64,000 nucleotides of DNA from a virus: IMG/VR virus record IMGVR_UViG_3300032220_001032, positions 1-64,000 of that record; one strand, given 5' to 3'. Shown here piece by piece: positions 56,828-64,000 of this stretch; positions within the stretch are counted from its first letter, which is position 1; each line of letters begins with the position of its first letter. The notes under the pieces are model-generated. The model was given only the letters and a program-made list of their open reading frames with translations, was not told where the DNA came from and did not search any database. The translations under genes and the position numbers were made by a program.

Positions 56828-57910
56828 TCAACCAATTGCAGGTGCAGTGAGAGCAACAGGAGTTGCTTCAATAGCAGCAAGGTCTAGTGGGAAGTTGTGT
56901 GCATTTCTTTCATGCATAACTTCAAAACCAAGGTTAGCACGATTGAGGATATCTGCCCAAGTAGGAATAACACGATTCTGACTATCAATCAATGATTGAT
57001 TAAAGTTAAAACCATTGAGGTTGAATGCCATGGTGCTAACACCAAGAGCAGCGAACCAGATACCTACAACAGGCCAAGCAGCGAGGAAGAAGTGAAGCGA
57101 ACGGGAATTGTTGAAGGAGGCATACTGGAAGATAAGACGACCAAAGTATCCATGAGCAGCAACAATATTATAAGTCTCTTCTTCTTGACCAAACTTGTAA
57201 CCATAGTTTTGTGATTCATTTTCAGTAGTCTCACGAACTAGAGAAGAGGTGACAAGAGATCCATGCATAGCAGAGAAAAGAGAACCACCGAAGACACCAG
57301 CAACTCCCAGCATGTGGAAAGGATGCATAAGAATGTTGTGTTCTGCCTGGAAAACAAGCATGTAGTTGAAAGTTCCTGAAATCCCCAAAGGCATCGCATC
57401 AGAGAAGGATCCCTGACCGAAGGGATAGACCAGAAAAACTGCGCTAGCAGCAGCAACGGGTGCTGAGTAGGCAACACAAATCCAAGGACGCATACCAAGT
57501 CTGTAAGAAAGTTCCCATTCACGACCCATGTATGCATAGATTCCAATCAGAAAGTGGAATACAACCAGTTGAAATGGTCCACCATTATATAGCCACTCAT
57601 CAAGAGAAGCAGCTTCCCAGATGGGATAAAAGTGCAAGCCAATGGCGTTGCTTGAAGGAACTACAGCACCTGAAATGATGTTGTTTCCCCACATAAGTGA
57701 ACCAGAAACAGGTTCACGAATGCCATCGATGTCCACAGGAGGAGCACCAATGAATGCAATGATGAAACAAGTTGTTGCAGCTAGCAAACAAGGAATCATC
57801 AGTACACCAAACCAACCAACATAAAGGCGGTTGTCCGTTGAAGTAACCCACTGGCAAAACTGTTCCCAGGGATTAATAGTAGATTGTCTTTGAGCAATTG
57901 TAGCAGTCAT
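56828..57910 (-). CDS. psbA: Photosystem II D1 protein
   Basis: 360 aa, uninterrupted. Numbering is +1 relative to plant D1. TyrZ is Y162, and manganese ligands D171, E190, H333, E334, H338, D343 and the Ala345 processing site (PLDLA^AIEAT) are present. H199, H216 and H273 (chlorophyll/iron ligands) are present too. E131 (classical E130) is the high-light D1 form. Phage D1 replaces damaged host D1 so that photosynthesis supports phage growth. It stands alone between its own promoters and terminator. There is no intron. Confidence 0.97.
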   Translation of the reverse strand: MTATIAQRQSTINPWEQFCQWVTSTDNRLYVGWFGVLMIPCLLAATTCFIIAFIGAPPVDIDGIREPVSGSLMWGNNIISGAVVPSSNAIGLHFYPIWEAASLDEWLYNGGPFQLVVFHFLIGIYAYMGREWELSYRLGMRPWICVAYSAPVAAASAVFLVYPFGQGSFSDAMPLGISGTFNYMLVFQAEHNILMHPFHMLGVAGVFGGSLFSAMHGSLVTSSLVRETTENESQNYGYKFGQEEETYNIVAAHGYFGRLIFQYASFNNSRSLHFFLAAWPVVGIWFAALGVSTMAFNLNGFNFNQSLIDSQNRVIPTWADILNRANLGFEVMHERNAHNFPLDLAAIEATPVALTAPAIG

Positions 57911-57964
57911 TTTACTTTAAAAAGAAATAAGTACGAGTATAGGGATTACTCCTTTACTGATTTC

Positions 57965-58030
57965 CTTCACTACCCTCAAGTGAAGGTAAGATGAGGGATG
58001 CTTTACTTCTCTTGATCCCGGTTTGAGAAG
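57965..58030 (-). promoter_or_regulatory. Structured psbA 5' leader (two hairpins)
   Basis: CTTCAC/GTGAAG (57965-57985) and CTTCTC/GAGAAG (58006-58030) can form in the ~160-nt leader. No strong Shine-Dalgarno is seen just before the psbA ATG. The hairpins may set RNA stability or translation. Confidence 0.5.
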
Positions 58031-58072
58031 AACAAATATTAAGGATCTGTTACATTCCTTAACTTGTTGTTA

Positions 58073-58106
58073 TATTTATCATACCACATGTAACAATGCA
58101 TGTCAA
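58073..58106 (-). promoter_or_regulatory. Overlapping early and late promoters of psbA
   Basis: Reading leftward, TTGACA (58106-58101), 17 nt, TATGAT (58083-58078), a near-perfect sigma70 promoter. GATAAATA (58073-58080) overlaps it and fits the late consensus. psbA could thus be transcribed throughout infection. Confidence 0.75.
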
Positions 58107-58140
58107 GCATCTAAATATAGGAGTAGAATAAGTACTTCTA

Positions 58141-58242
58141 ATGGGAAAGCCCAAGAATAAAAAGGGAAAGTCTGCTAATGCTAAGCAGAACTCTGGAAAT
58201 GCTACTGCAAAAAAAGCAAAGAATGGTGGAAAGAAAAAATGA
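58141..58242 (+). CDS. Tiny highly basic protein (33 aa)
   Basis: ATG at 58141 to TGA at 58242. It starts MGKPKNKKGKSANAKQNSGN and ends KNGGKKK; roughly a third of residues are Lys. It is low-complexity and histone-tail-like. GGAG is 17 nt upstream, farther than ideal. It might bind DNA or RNA, or be a chance frame. It has moderate support from its neighbour 6 nt on. Confidence 0.42.
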   Translation: MGKPKNKKGKSANAKQNSGNATAKKAKNGGKKK

Positions 58243-58248
58243 GGTATT

Positions 58249-58443
58249 ATGCCAAGAGAATGGAACACTCCAATTCGTGAACCTTGGAATCCTGTAATTA
58301 AAAAATGTCTTGATGCAGTAGATGAACACATCAAGACATATGTGAAAACAGGAGATGACTGGCACTTATCACAAGCAGAAATATTAAGAAAGTATGTAAA
58401 AGATTTGAAAGTTTGGATTCATAAAGAAGAGGGAAGGGAATAA
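58249..58443 (+). CDS. Small hypothetical protein (64 aa)
   Basis: It starts MPREWNTPIREPWNPVIKKC, with GAGG about 4 nt upstream. It is helical and Trp-rich ('TGDDWHLSQAEILRKYVKDL'). It lies between the basic peptide and the late promoter at 58439. I associate it with conserved cyanophage hypotheticals. The function is unknown. Confidence 0.62.
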   Translation: MPREWNTPIREPWNPVIKKCLDAVDEHIKTYVKTGDDWHLSQAEILRKYVKDLKVWIHKEEGRE

Positions 58444-58446
58444 ATA
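58439..58446 (+). promoter_or_regulatory. Late promoter (AATAAATA)
   Basis: It fits NATAAATA on the plus strand, 24 nt before the ATG of the exported-prot gene 58470. It overlaps the stop of the preceding gene. Confidence 0.5.
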
Positions 58447-58469
58447 GTTAGGAAACATTATACAGAACA

Positions 58470-58919
58470 ATGAAGAAAGTACTATTAATTCTTTCATCAT
58501 TATTCTTAGTTAATCCTTTAAGTGCTGCTGAAATTACATCAAGAATAACTGACTCTGTACAACTTAAGGTTGATGCTGCAGCTTCACAAGCAATCAGAGT
58601 TGGAGGTCAGTACTCCGTCTCAGGAACAAATATTCAATCTTCTACATTTGGTGGTGTAGGTGGTGCTGGAACTTATAGCATTAATACTGCTGGTCAAGCA
58701 TTTACATTTTCAGAAAGTATAATTGATGCAGATACCACTCCTGCATCTGTATCAACTGGAGCAATTGCACCTTATGGAAATATTACCTCTACTGCTGCTG
58801 GTTCTGCTGGAAGCCTTGCTGGTTCTCTGTCAGGGACTGGGGTTCCTACAGTAACTGCTGGTGGTGCTGGAACCAGTGCAACTGCACAACGTAGTATTGA
58901 ACTGAGCGTATTTAAATGA
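58470..58919 (+). CDS. Exported Gly/Ala/Ser/Thr-rich protein (149 aa)
   Basis: MKKVLLILSSLFLVNPLSAA is a classical Sec signal peptide, with cleavage after SAA. The mature part is low-complexity and beta-like ('GGQYSVSGTNIQSSTFGGVG'). It would be exported through the host inner membrane. It is followed by an ATGA-linked second exported gene. The role is unknown; cell-envelope change or lysis helper are possibilities. Confidence 0.65.
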   Translation: MKKVLLILSSLFLVNPLSAAEITSRITDSVQLKVDAAASQAIRVGGQYSVSGTNIQSSTFGGVGGAGTYSINTAGQAFTFSESIIDADTTPASVSTGAIAPYGNITSTAAGSAGSLAGSLSGTGVPTVTAGGAGTSATAQRSIELSVFK

Positions 58920-59278
58920 AACATATAACTCCCGTCTTGCTGCTTGCAGCGGGATTTATATCTCCCTGTTATGCAGAGCAAGTTGTTCCTAACTTCACCA
59001 GAGGAACCATCACAGCAACCACAGAATCAACTACAAGAATTGTAGAATCAATTCGTCAGATTGAATATACAACTGGCACATCTTATACTGTAACTGGAAC
59101 AAACATTAACATTCCTGGCACTCCAGCCCCTGGAGCAAATTACACCATCCAAACCCAAGGTGCTCCATTCCAGTTCAGTGAAACTTACCTTGGACCTGGA
59201 GTGGCAAAAGAAACATGGATAGATCGAACTACAGAATCAACCTCTGTTACAAACTCGGTGTCTGTCTTTACTCAATGA
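58916..59278 (+). CDS. Exported small protein (120 aa)
   Basis: MKHITPVLLLAAGFISPCYA is a Sec signal peptide, with cleavage after CYA. The mature part is Thr-rich beta ('TGTSYTVTGTNINIPGTPAP', 'PFQFSETYLGPGVAKETWID') and shares the 'VSGTNI/VTGTNI' and 'FTFSE/FQFSE' blocks with 58470-58919, so the two are diverged paralogues. The function is unknown. Confidence 0.65.
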   Translation: MKHITPVLLLAAGFISPCYAEQVVPNFTRGTITATTESTTRIVESIRQIEYTTGTSYTVTGTNINIPGTPAPGANYTIQTQGAPFQFSETYLGPGVAKETWIDRTTESTSVTNSVSVFTQ

Positions 59279-59760
59279 TGTTGCCAGCAATGGCACAGCA
59301 AGCACCATCAAATACAAACATAGCAGGACCTTCTGCATCTGCAACTGGAAATGTAACAAACCAGGCAGTTCAGGTGTTGCAAGGTCCTTATGCTGTAAAC
59401 ACTTATGGTAATGGAGTTTCTTGTCAAGGTCCAACATTAAGTGTTGCTCCATTTGTTTTAGCTACTGGAAATGGAAATGATGATCCAGAAAGTTTTAAAT
59501 CATATAGTGGAAATGCTGGAATTAGTATGGGGTTTAATTTTCCCTTAGATGGATCATTACAGGAACTTTGTAAAGAAAGAGCAAGAACAGAAATTGCTAG
59601 ACAAAATGCAGAAGCAGCAAAAGCAAGACTTGATTTTGAATTAGTAAGATTGTTAAAGTGTGGTGAAGCGATTAAGGGTGGAATATCTTTTCATCCAGAT
59701 TCTCCCTATGCAAAAGTTTGTGCTGATGTAGTAGTGAGATACCCACAAGCTTCTAAATAA
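59215..59760 (+). CDS. Exported protein with overlapping signal peptide (181 aa)
   Basis: From ATG 59215, residues 10-27 'LCYKLGVCLYSMMLPAMA' then QQ form a signal peptide ending AMA. It is read in a different frame over the last 64 nt of the upstream gene. An alternative ATG at 59275 (overlapping TGA) would leave only a very short leader. The mature part is Gly/Asn-rich, then a helical 'KERARTEIARQNAEAAKARL' and ends 'VVVRYPQASK'. The function is unknown. Confidence 0.6.
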   Translation: MDRSNYRINLCYKLGVCLYSMMLPAMAQQAPSNTNIAGPSASATGNVTNQAVQVLQGPYAVNTYGNGVSCQGPTLSVAPFVLATGNGNDDPESFKSYSGNAGISMGFNFPLDGSLQELCKERARTEIARQNAEAAKARLDFELVRLLKCGEAIKGGISFHPDSPYAKVCADVVVRYPQASK

Positions 59761-59769
59761 AAATAAAAA

Positions 59770-59937
59770 ATGTACATTGTAAAAAGAATTGCTTTTATGA
59801 ATGAAGTTTTGTATTTTGAAGAAGATACAAAATGGACTCCAGATAAATCAAAAGCAAAAGAATTTGAAACAAAAAAAGAGGCAATCAAATCTTCAGATGC
59901 CACTGGATTATATGAATTAATTTTAGAAAAAGTATAA
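59770..59937 (+). CDS. Small hypothetical protein (55 aa)
   Basis: ATG at 59770 to TAA at 59937. It starts MYIVKRIAFMNEVLYFEEDT and ends LYELILEKV. It is charged, with a beta start and helical middle. The stop overlaps the next ATG by one base. It is soluble. The function is unknown. Confidence 0.6.
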   Translation: MYIVKRIAFMNEVLYFEEDTKWTPDKSKAKEFETKKEAIKSSDATGLYELILEKV

Positions 59938-60050
59938 TGTTTAAATTAGTAGAATTTCTGGCAAATAGTCCTGTTTGGTTGGGACTTTGTGGATTTGGTG
60001 TTATTGTTCTGCCAATCATAGGAATACAATACATACACAGAAACAAATGA
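59937..60050 (+). CDS. Tiny single-TM protein (37 aa)
   Basis: It starts MFKLVEFLANSPVWLGLCGF; the span GLCGFGVIVLPIIGIQY is membrane-like, ending HRNK. It overlaps both neighbours by 1 and 4 nt. It might be a small holin-like or accessory membrane peptide, but nothing proves it. Confidence 0.6.
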   Translation: MFKLVEFLANSPVWLGLCGFGVIVLPIIGIQYIHRNK

Positions 60051-60202
60051 TACATAACTTTCCTTGGGGAGTTTTTACAATTTTATCTTGTGGATTAACA
60101 TTTACTGCATATGTAATCTACTACATATTAAAGTTAGCTAATGAGGAAATGAAAGATGAAGCAATTAAGTCTGATTCTGTCAATCACAAGTCTGACAATT
60201 AG
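60047..60202 (+). CDS. Tiny single-TM protein (51 aa)
   Basis: The ATG at 60047 (MIHNFPWGVFTILSCGLTFT) is chosen because it makes ATGA with the previous stop; the longer frame from 59975 is a shadow. The TM span covers residues ~8-30. The C-terminal half is charged (KLANEEMKDEAIKSDSVNHK). The function is unknown. Confidence 0.6.
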   Translation: MIHNFPWGVFTILSCGLTFTAYVIYYILKLANEEMKDEAIKSDSVNHKSDN

Positions 60203-60368
60203 TGGGGCACTTTGTTATGGTGCTTATGTGACATACAAAAAAGCAGAAGCAATTCTTAATAACCCAGAACAGTTTGTTGGTAAGGTTGTAGAAAACCAAG
60301 TCAATAAAGCATTTGAAAAACTACCTATTCCTAAACTAAATACAGAGAAGTTTAAATTACCATTCTAA
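60156..60368 (+). CDS. Small membrane-anchored protein (70 aa)
   Basis: MKQLSLILSITSLTISGALC is a signal-anchor or lipoprotein-like leader; 'SGALC' resembles a lipobox with Cys20. The rest is helical and basic ('YVTYKKAEAILNNPEQFVGK'). It overlaps the next gene by one base and the previous by 47 nt. It could be a membrane-tethered partner of the nuclease. This is inference. Confidence 0.58.
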   Translation: MKQLSLILSITSLTISGALCYGAYVTYKKAEAILNNPEQFVGKVVENQVNKAFEKLPIPKLNTEKFKLPF

Positions 60369-60787
60369 TGGCTGACAAAGATCCTTATATCTATAGAATA
60401 CGCTCAGTTCACAAGGTAGTAGATGGTGACACTATTGATGCTGACATTGACTTGGGTTTTGATATCTCCCTTACTAAGCGAATTCGTCTTGCTGGTGTCG
60501 ATACCCCAGAGAGTAGAACAACTGATCTCAAAGAAAAAGCACTTGGTCTTGAAGTTAAAGAGTGGCTTAAAAAAAATCTTGAAGGTAAAAAAGAAATATT
60601 AGTTAAAACAGAACTTCCAGATAGCACAGAAAAGTATGGCAGAATTCTTGGAAGGTTATTTGCTGATGGTGTATGTCTTAATGATCGTATGATTGCTGAG
60701 GGATATGCTTGGGAATATGATGGTGGAACAAAGAAAAAAGACTTTGATCTACTAAAAGCAAGGAGAGATGAAAACAGTCATAGTTGA
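60368..60787 (+). CDS. Thermonuclease family (SNase-like) protein (139 aa)
   Basis: 'VVDGDTIDADIDLGFDISLT' gives the metal-binding DGDT; 'RIRLAGVDTPESR' supplies the catalytic Arg and Glu, and 'KYGRILGRLFADG' the second Arg. This matches staphylococcal nuclease. There is no signal peptide of its own. It would cut DNA or RNA with Ca2+. In a phage it might scavenge host nucleic acid. It follows several small membrane proteins. Confidence 0.85.
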   Translation: MADKDPYIYRIRSVHKVVDGDTIDADIDLGFDISLTKRIRLAGVDTPESRTTDLKEKALGLEVKEWLKKNLEGKKEILVKTELPDSTEKYGRILGRLFADGVCLNDRMIAEGYAWEYDGGTKKKDFDLLKARRDENSHS

Positions 60788-60935
60788 ACTATTAATTCTC
60801 ATGAGACTCCTAACTCATGATGGAATAATGTTAGACAAAAGAAGACCTCTCCCCAAAAGACAACCACCAGAAGTGATTAGATTTATCAGAAGACCAGCAA
60901 AAAAGGGAAGAAAAATATTTTATTATTTTGAGTGA
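60768..60935 (+). CDS. Small basic protein (55 aa)
   Basis: ATG at 60768 with AGGAG just upstream, TGA at 60935. It starts MKTVIVELLILMRLLTHDGI; the rest is rich in Arg/Lys/Pro (LDKRRPLPKRQPPEVIRFIR). It overlaps the nuclease by 20 nt and meets the minus-strand gene tail to tail by 13 nt. The function is unknown. Confidence 0.55.
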   Translation: MKTVIVELLILMRLLTHDGIMLDKRRPLPKRQPPEVIRFIRRPAKKGRKIFYYFE

Positions 60936-61678
60936 AACTTCTTGTATTGTTCTTTCTTTTCTTTCTTCTGTTCTTTCTTGAGTAACTTATTGACTTTCTT
61001 GAGAGACTGACTTTTTTCAAAAGCAAAGAATATCTGAAGTTCATAAGGGGTAAGATCCTTGCTAAGAAGTTTCTTACCCCTTACAAATAGTTGTTCTACT
61101 ATAGGTTTCATTCTCTTTACCATCCATTCCACCAAAGATTTGCCAATAAGAGCCGCAGCAACAGAAGCAGTAGCAGTGGTGCCAGCAAGTATAACCTGTT
61201 CTTTTGGAGGAATTGGAACTTGTCCAATGATAGGCACTTCAATGACTGGAACTCCTAGGTTATTAGTTTGTGTATCTTGATTGGGAACAACCAGATTATC
61301 CTGGGGGGGTTGAATAAGTTGGGGAAGTTGAGGGGTAGGGGTATCTGGAAGTCCTCTGGGTTTTTCTTCTTTCCCTTCTTGTTCTTTTTGCTTTTCTGCC
61401 TTTACTGCCGCATCAAATTCTTCCTGTGTTGGAACATTAATCACAGGATATTTTATAGAAGGGTCTGGTGCTTGAAATATAGGAAGTGCCAGACCCCTTG
61501 TTATAGGGAACTCAAACTTCTGAGCGGGTAGTTGCTCTACTGTAGTCTGGGGAATCCCCTGGATCACAGTTGGGGCAACCTGCTGTTGAGGTATCTGAGA
61601 CTGCAATATCTGCTGGAGGTTCTGGTTCTGGAGTGGGCTCAACTGCTGTGACTGCAGGTTCGGGATCTCGTTTGGCAT
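60923..61678 (-). CDS. Gln/Pro-rich structural-like protein (251 aa)
   Basis: It starts MPNEIPNLQSQQLSPLQNQN. The N-terminal ~70 residues are Gln/Pro-rich, 'IGQVPIPPKEQVILAGTTAT' leads into a membrane-like Ala-rich helix, and the C-terminus is Lys-rich (KKVNKLLKKEQKKEKKEQYK). Its first ~165 nt overlap the 3' end of the upstream gene in another frame. It is probably a virion or membrane protein. No family is recognised. Confidence 0.6.
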   Translation of the reverse strand: MPNEIPNLQSQQLSPLQNQNLQQILQSQIPQQQVAPTVIQGIPQTTVEQLPAQKFEFPITRGLALPIFQAPDPSIKYPVINVPTQEEFDAAVKAEKQKEQEGKEEKPRGLPDTPTPQLPQLIQPPQDNLVVPNQDTQTNNLGVPVIEVPIIGQVPIPPKEQVILAGTTATASVAAALIGKSLVEWMVKRMKPIVEQLFVRGKKLLSKDLTPYELQIFFAFEKSQSLKKVNKLLKKEQKKEKKEQYKKFHSK

Positions 61679-61877
61679 CCTCTGGTCCTTCTTTCTTCAT
61701 GGTATTAATGCCAAAAGTTGCTGCAGATGCAGTAAACACTGTAGCAATAAAAGTTGGGTCCATCTTTGAAAGCATACCAGCATAGCTAGCTGTTAACAAA
61801 GCAGCACTCCAACTCAAAATGGCAATACGAATAACTTGTCCCATAGCTCTTTCTTTTTTATTTAATGAATCAGCCAT
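61512..61877 (-). CDS. Two-TM small protein, holin-like layout (121 aa)
   Basis: It starts MADSLNKKERAMGQVIRIAI. Two spans (VIRIAILSWSAALLTASYAG and DPTFIATVFTASAATFGINT) are followed by a charged Pro/Glu-rich tail with CPNC. The two-TM plus charged tail layout is holin-like, but no family is recognised and the tail is long. Its last 167 nt double as the start of the downstream gene. Confidence 0.55.
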   Translation of the reverse strand: MADSLNKKERAMGQVIRIAILSWSAALLTASYAGMLSKMDPTFIATVFTASAATFGINTMKKEGPEDAKRDPEPAVTAVEPTPEPEPPADIAVSDTSTAGCPNCDPGDSPDYSRATTRSEV

Positions 61878-61935
61878 TGAATTTAAAATAATGGTGGACT
61901 CACTTGAAAAATAATTACTCTTGGCTATTTAGGAT

Positions 61936-64000
61936 TTAGAACCTAAATTTAACCTTTCCTGCAATTGAGTTGGTTGTAACACCATCACTTAAACCATGAG
62001 ATCCCTCAATAAATAACACTTCTTTATAATCTACTGATGCTGTAACTCCATAAGAACTATCAGTACCATAAGCACCTTCTACACTAACACCAAAGAGATT
62101 GTTTTTCTTGCCTCCAAACCTGGTTTCAAGTTTGAGACCCGCTTCACCAACGTGTGTAGTTTGATTAAACTCACCAACACTTCTTGCAGACTGAATAGAA
62201 CCAGTTTCATTGTAAGCATTTCGTCTTACATTTTGAACAGTATATCCAATAAATGGATGTAACCATTTTGCAAGATGTAAATAAAGACGATTACTTACCC
62301 ACCACTCAGTTCCAGATGTTTCGCCAGCATTATTAAAGACACCTTCTACTGTTCTGTTGTACTTATAGTTGCTGTTTGCAATTGCAGCATTTGTATTCAG
62401 AGTGAGTGTATTACCTCTCAATTCACTGAATACACCAAAGTGATCTTTAGTCTGTTGTGTACTTGAGTCAACACCATTAAGGTTTATGTTGACTCTATTA
62501 TACTGGAAACCAACAGTCCAACCTTTGGTTGCATCAAACTCAAATCCACCACCGAAGATCTTGGAATCAGCAGTATATCCATCAGCATTATAGGACTGAA
62601 CGAATCTGTTGTTCTCAAATACTCTTAATCTTTGCTTACCTGCGGTTGGTTCGTGATTCAGAAGTCCATTGATACCATCATTGATTCCATCAAGAACTTC
62701 TAACTGATCTACACGACCAAAGTAGTAATCATAAGAATCAGATACCGCAACAGATTCAGATGATGTATAAGTATATGTTGGTGTTCCGTCGATTACGGTT
62801 GTTGTACCATCAGCATAAACAGTTGTGGTGACTGGAGTTGTAGTTGTAGTCGTAACCATTGGAGTGGTTACAGTTGTCACCATTTGCTTTTTGATTTGTT
62901 GTTTCCCACTAGATTCACTTGCTTCAAAATTATATGCTTTAGTTGTAACTGCTGGAAGTGTTTGTGATGCAGCAATTGCAGAAGAAACAGAAGGAGCAAT
63001 TGTTGATGTATAGTTCAGAACTGTTCCAGTTACTTGTGAACTTGATGTTCCGTTAGATGTGGATGTGGTTACAACTGGAGTTCCATTTGATGTGGTTGTA
63101 GAACCATCAGAATATGTGGTGGTTGTAACTGGAGTTGTAGTTGTGGTAGTTGTTGTAACTGGAGTTGTGGTTTCTACGGTATCAGTATAGTTCTGAACTA
63201 CGCCATATCCATTACCATCAAGATTGCTTACATTATAAGTAACCTGAGCTGTTACTACAACATTTGAAGTTGATGTGGATGTTGTAACTTGGTCAGATGT
63301 TGATGTCCCAGTTACTGTTGGGGTAGATGGTGTTGAGTTGTTTGGAGCATTTGGATTATTTGGAGTAACAGCACCAAATGTTTGTCCGTTTTTGAGAGTA
63401 GTTCCTGGTTGACTATCAACTAAAAGAACTGGTGATAGTGCAGTATCCCCAAGATTAAATACTGCAAAACCCAATAGATAAGTACCAGTTACATCAACTT
63501 GATAGGTTGATGATTGCCATCCAGTAGAACCATAAGTTCCCGTAGAATAATCTCCTGTTCCTGGATTAGTGAATCCCAAAAGTGCATAGTTACCAGTATA
63601 GTTATTAACTATTACATTTGGTGTAGAACCAGATCCCTGATAGACAAGAGATGTGATGGAACCATCATTGAAAGGAACATAATCAGTTCCAATATAGTTC
63701 CAAGACATTGTATAAATCGTTCCAGCATCAAGATTTACACTTTGAGTTATCCAAGCAGCATTAGTTGGATTAGGATTACCGAGTCCTGATGCTTGTTGAT
63801 CTTGCTGAAGTTTTGTTTTGATTGCTTGATTTTGAGTTTGTGTAAGTCCTAATGCAGATGTTGCTGCATCAAATGTTACATTACCCATTGGTTGCAACGC
63901 AGCACCATAAGAACCATATGGAGAGAATGTCCAAGTTGTTGGAGTTACTGCGGGTGCATAATATGGATTTGGGGATCCATCTTGTTTAGTTGGACTTCCT
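61936..64000 (-). CDS. Large surface protein with C-terminal beta-barrel, 5' end off window
   Basis: The frame is open to the right edge ('GSPNPYYAPAVTPTTWTFSP' upstream of ATG 63888), so the N-terminus is missing; 688 residues are seen. A beta-sandwich domain ('DAGTIYTMSWNYIGTDYVPF') is followed by a Thr/Ser-rich linker with 'TTTTTTPVTTTTYSDGS' blocks in two clusters. The last ~250 residues alternate strands ('TVGFQYNRVNINLNGVDSST') and end in 'KVKFRF' with a terminal Phe, as in outer-membrane beta-barrels and autotransporters. It is probably a virion or host-envelope protein. It is very unusual for a phage. Confidence 0.65.
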   Translation of the reverse strand, partial: GSPTKQDGSPNPYYAPAVTPTTWTFSPYGSYGAALQPMGNVTFDAATSALGLTQTQNQAIKTKLQQDQQASGLGNPNPTNAAWITQSVNLDAGTIYTMSWNYIGTDYVPFNDGSITSLVYQGSGSTPNVIVNNYTGNYALLGFTNPGTGDYSTGTYGSTGWQSSTYQVDVTGTYLLGFAVFNLGDTALSPVLLVDSQPGTTLKNGQTFGAVTPNNPNAPNNSTPSTPTVTGTSTSDQVTTSTSTSNVVVTAQVTYNVSNLDGNGYGVVQNYTDTVETTTPVTTTTTTTTPVTTTTYSDGSTTTSNGTPVVTTSTSNGTSSSQVTGTVLNYTSTIAPSVSSAIAASQTLPAVTTKAYNFEASESSGKQQIKKQMVTTVTTPMVTTTTTTPVTTTVYADGTTTVIDGTPTYTYTSSESVAVSDSYDYYFGRVDQLEVLDGINDGINGLLNHEPTAGKQRLRVFENNRFVQSYNADGYTADSKIFGGGFEFDATKGWTVGFQYNRVNINLNGVDSSTQQTKDHFGVFSELRGNTLTLNTNAAIANSNYKYNRTVEGVFNNAGETSGTEWWVSNRLYLHLAKWLHPFIGYTVQNVRRNAYNETGSIQSARSVGEFNQTTHVGEAGLKLETRFGGKKNNLFGVSVEGAYGTDSSYGVTASVDYKEVLFIEGSHGLSDGVTTNSIAGKVKFRF

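Noticed and set aside
1-64000. Integrase, transposase, insertion sequence or attachment site
   Set aside because: No recombinase motifs or terminal repeats were seen; the phage appears strictly lytic in this window.

Overview
The window is part of the genome of a T4-like marine cyanophage (a cyanomyovirus infecting Synechococcus or Prochlorococcus). The evidence is direct. A photosystem II D1 gene (psbA) lies beside T4-type virion and replication genes: gp32, gp59, gp33, gp4, gp48, gp53, gp26-like and gp5-like hub. Typical cyanophage auxiliary genes are also present: cobS, a cobT-like gene, phoH, thyX, speD, cp12 and glutaredoxin. The DNA is visibly AT-rich. Most genes sit on the minus strand and are packed end to end, often with ATGA or TAATG overlaps. 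No integrase, insertion sequence or CRISPR array was seen.

Layout. 1-7.4 kb: a tRNA cluster (Ala, Asn, Pro, Val, Ser, then Arg and one odd tRNA-like element) and about 25 tiny genes of the early/hypothetical type, many Zn-finger-like or single-TM, with one sugar-nucleotide dehydratase. 7.4-10.8 kb: a MoxR-type ATPase (cobS) and a metallopeptidase/VWA protein (cobT-like), preceded by a promoter, a possible ~100-nt small RNA and a terminator. 11-12.4 kb: two oxygenase-like paralogues. 12.4-28 kb: tail fibre and adhesion genes, including a collagen-like fibre and two giant beta-helical proteins. 28-29 kb: divergent late promoters, a plus-strand structural gene, and a tRNA-Leu with its own promoter. 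29.1-40.4 kb: baseplate and hub genes with cp12 embedded among them. 40.4-43.9 kb (plus): head completion, tail-tube cap and baseplate wedge. 43.9-51.3 kb (minus): replication, late transcription and metabolism (gp32, gp59, gp33, nuclease, phoH, thyX, speD, glutaredoxin). 51.3-56.2 kb: glycosyltransferases interleaved with 2OG-Fe(II)-oxygenase-like genes. 56.8-58.1 kb: psbA with its own promoters, structured leader and terminator. 58.1-60.9 kb (plus): small exported and membrane proteins plus a thermonuclease. 60.9-64 kb (minus): structural or membrane proteins and a large beta-barrel-ended surface protein that runs off the right edge.

How it works together (inference). Sigma70-like promoters (TTGACA-17-TATNNT) precede gp32, psbA, tRNA-Leu, the thyX operon and the small-RNA/cobT region. 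T4-type late promoters (NATAAATA) precede virion genes, psbA, the tRNA cluster and some small genes. psbA, cp12, thyX, speD, phoH and cobS redirect host photosynthesis, carbon flow and nucleotide supply during infection. Fibre and hub genes build the adsorption machinery. The glycosyltransferase/oxygenase cluster may modify virion or host-surface molecules.

Family assignments come from recognising sequence motifs by eye. No database search was run.
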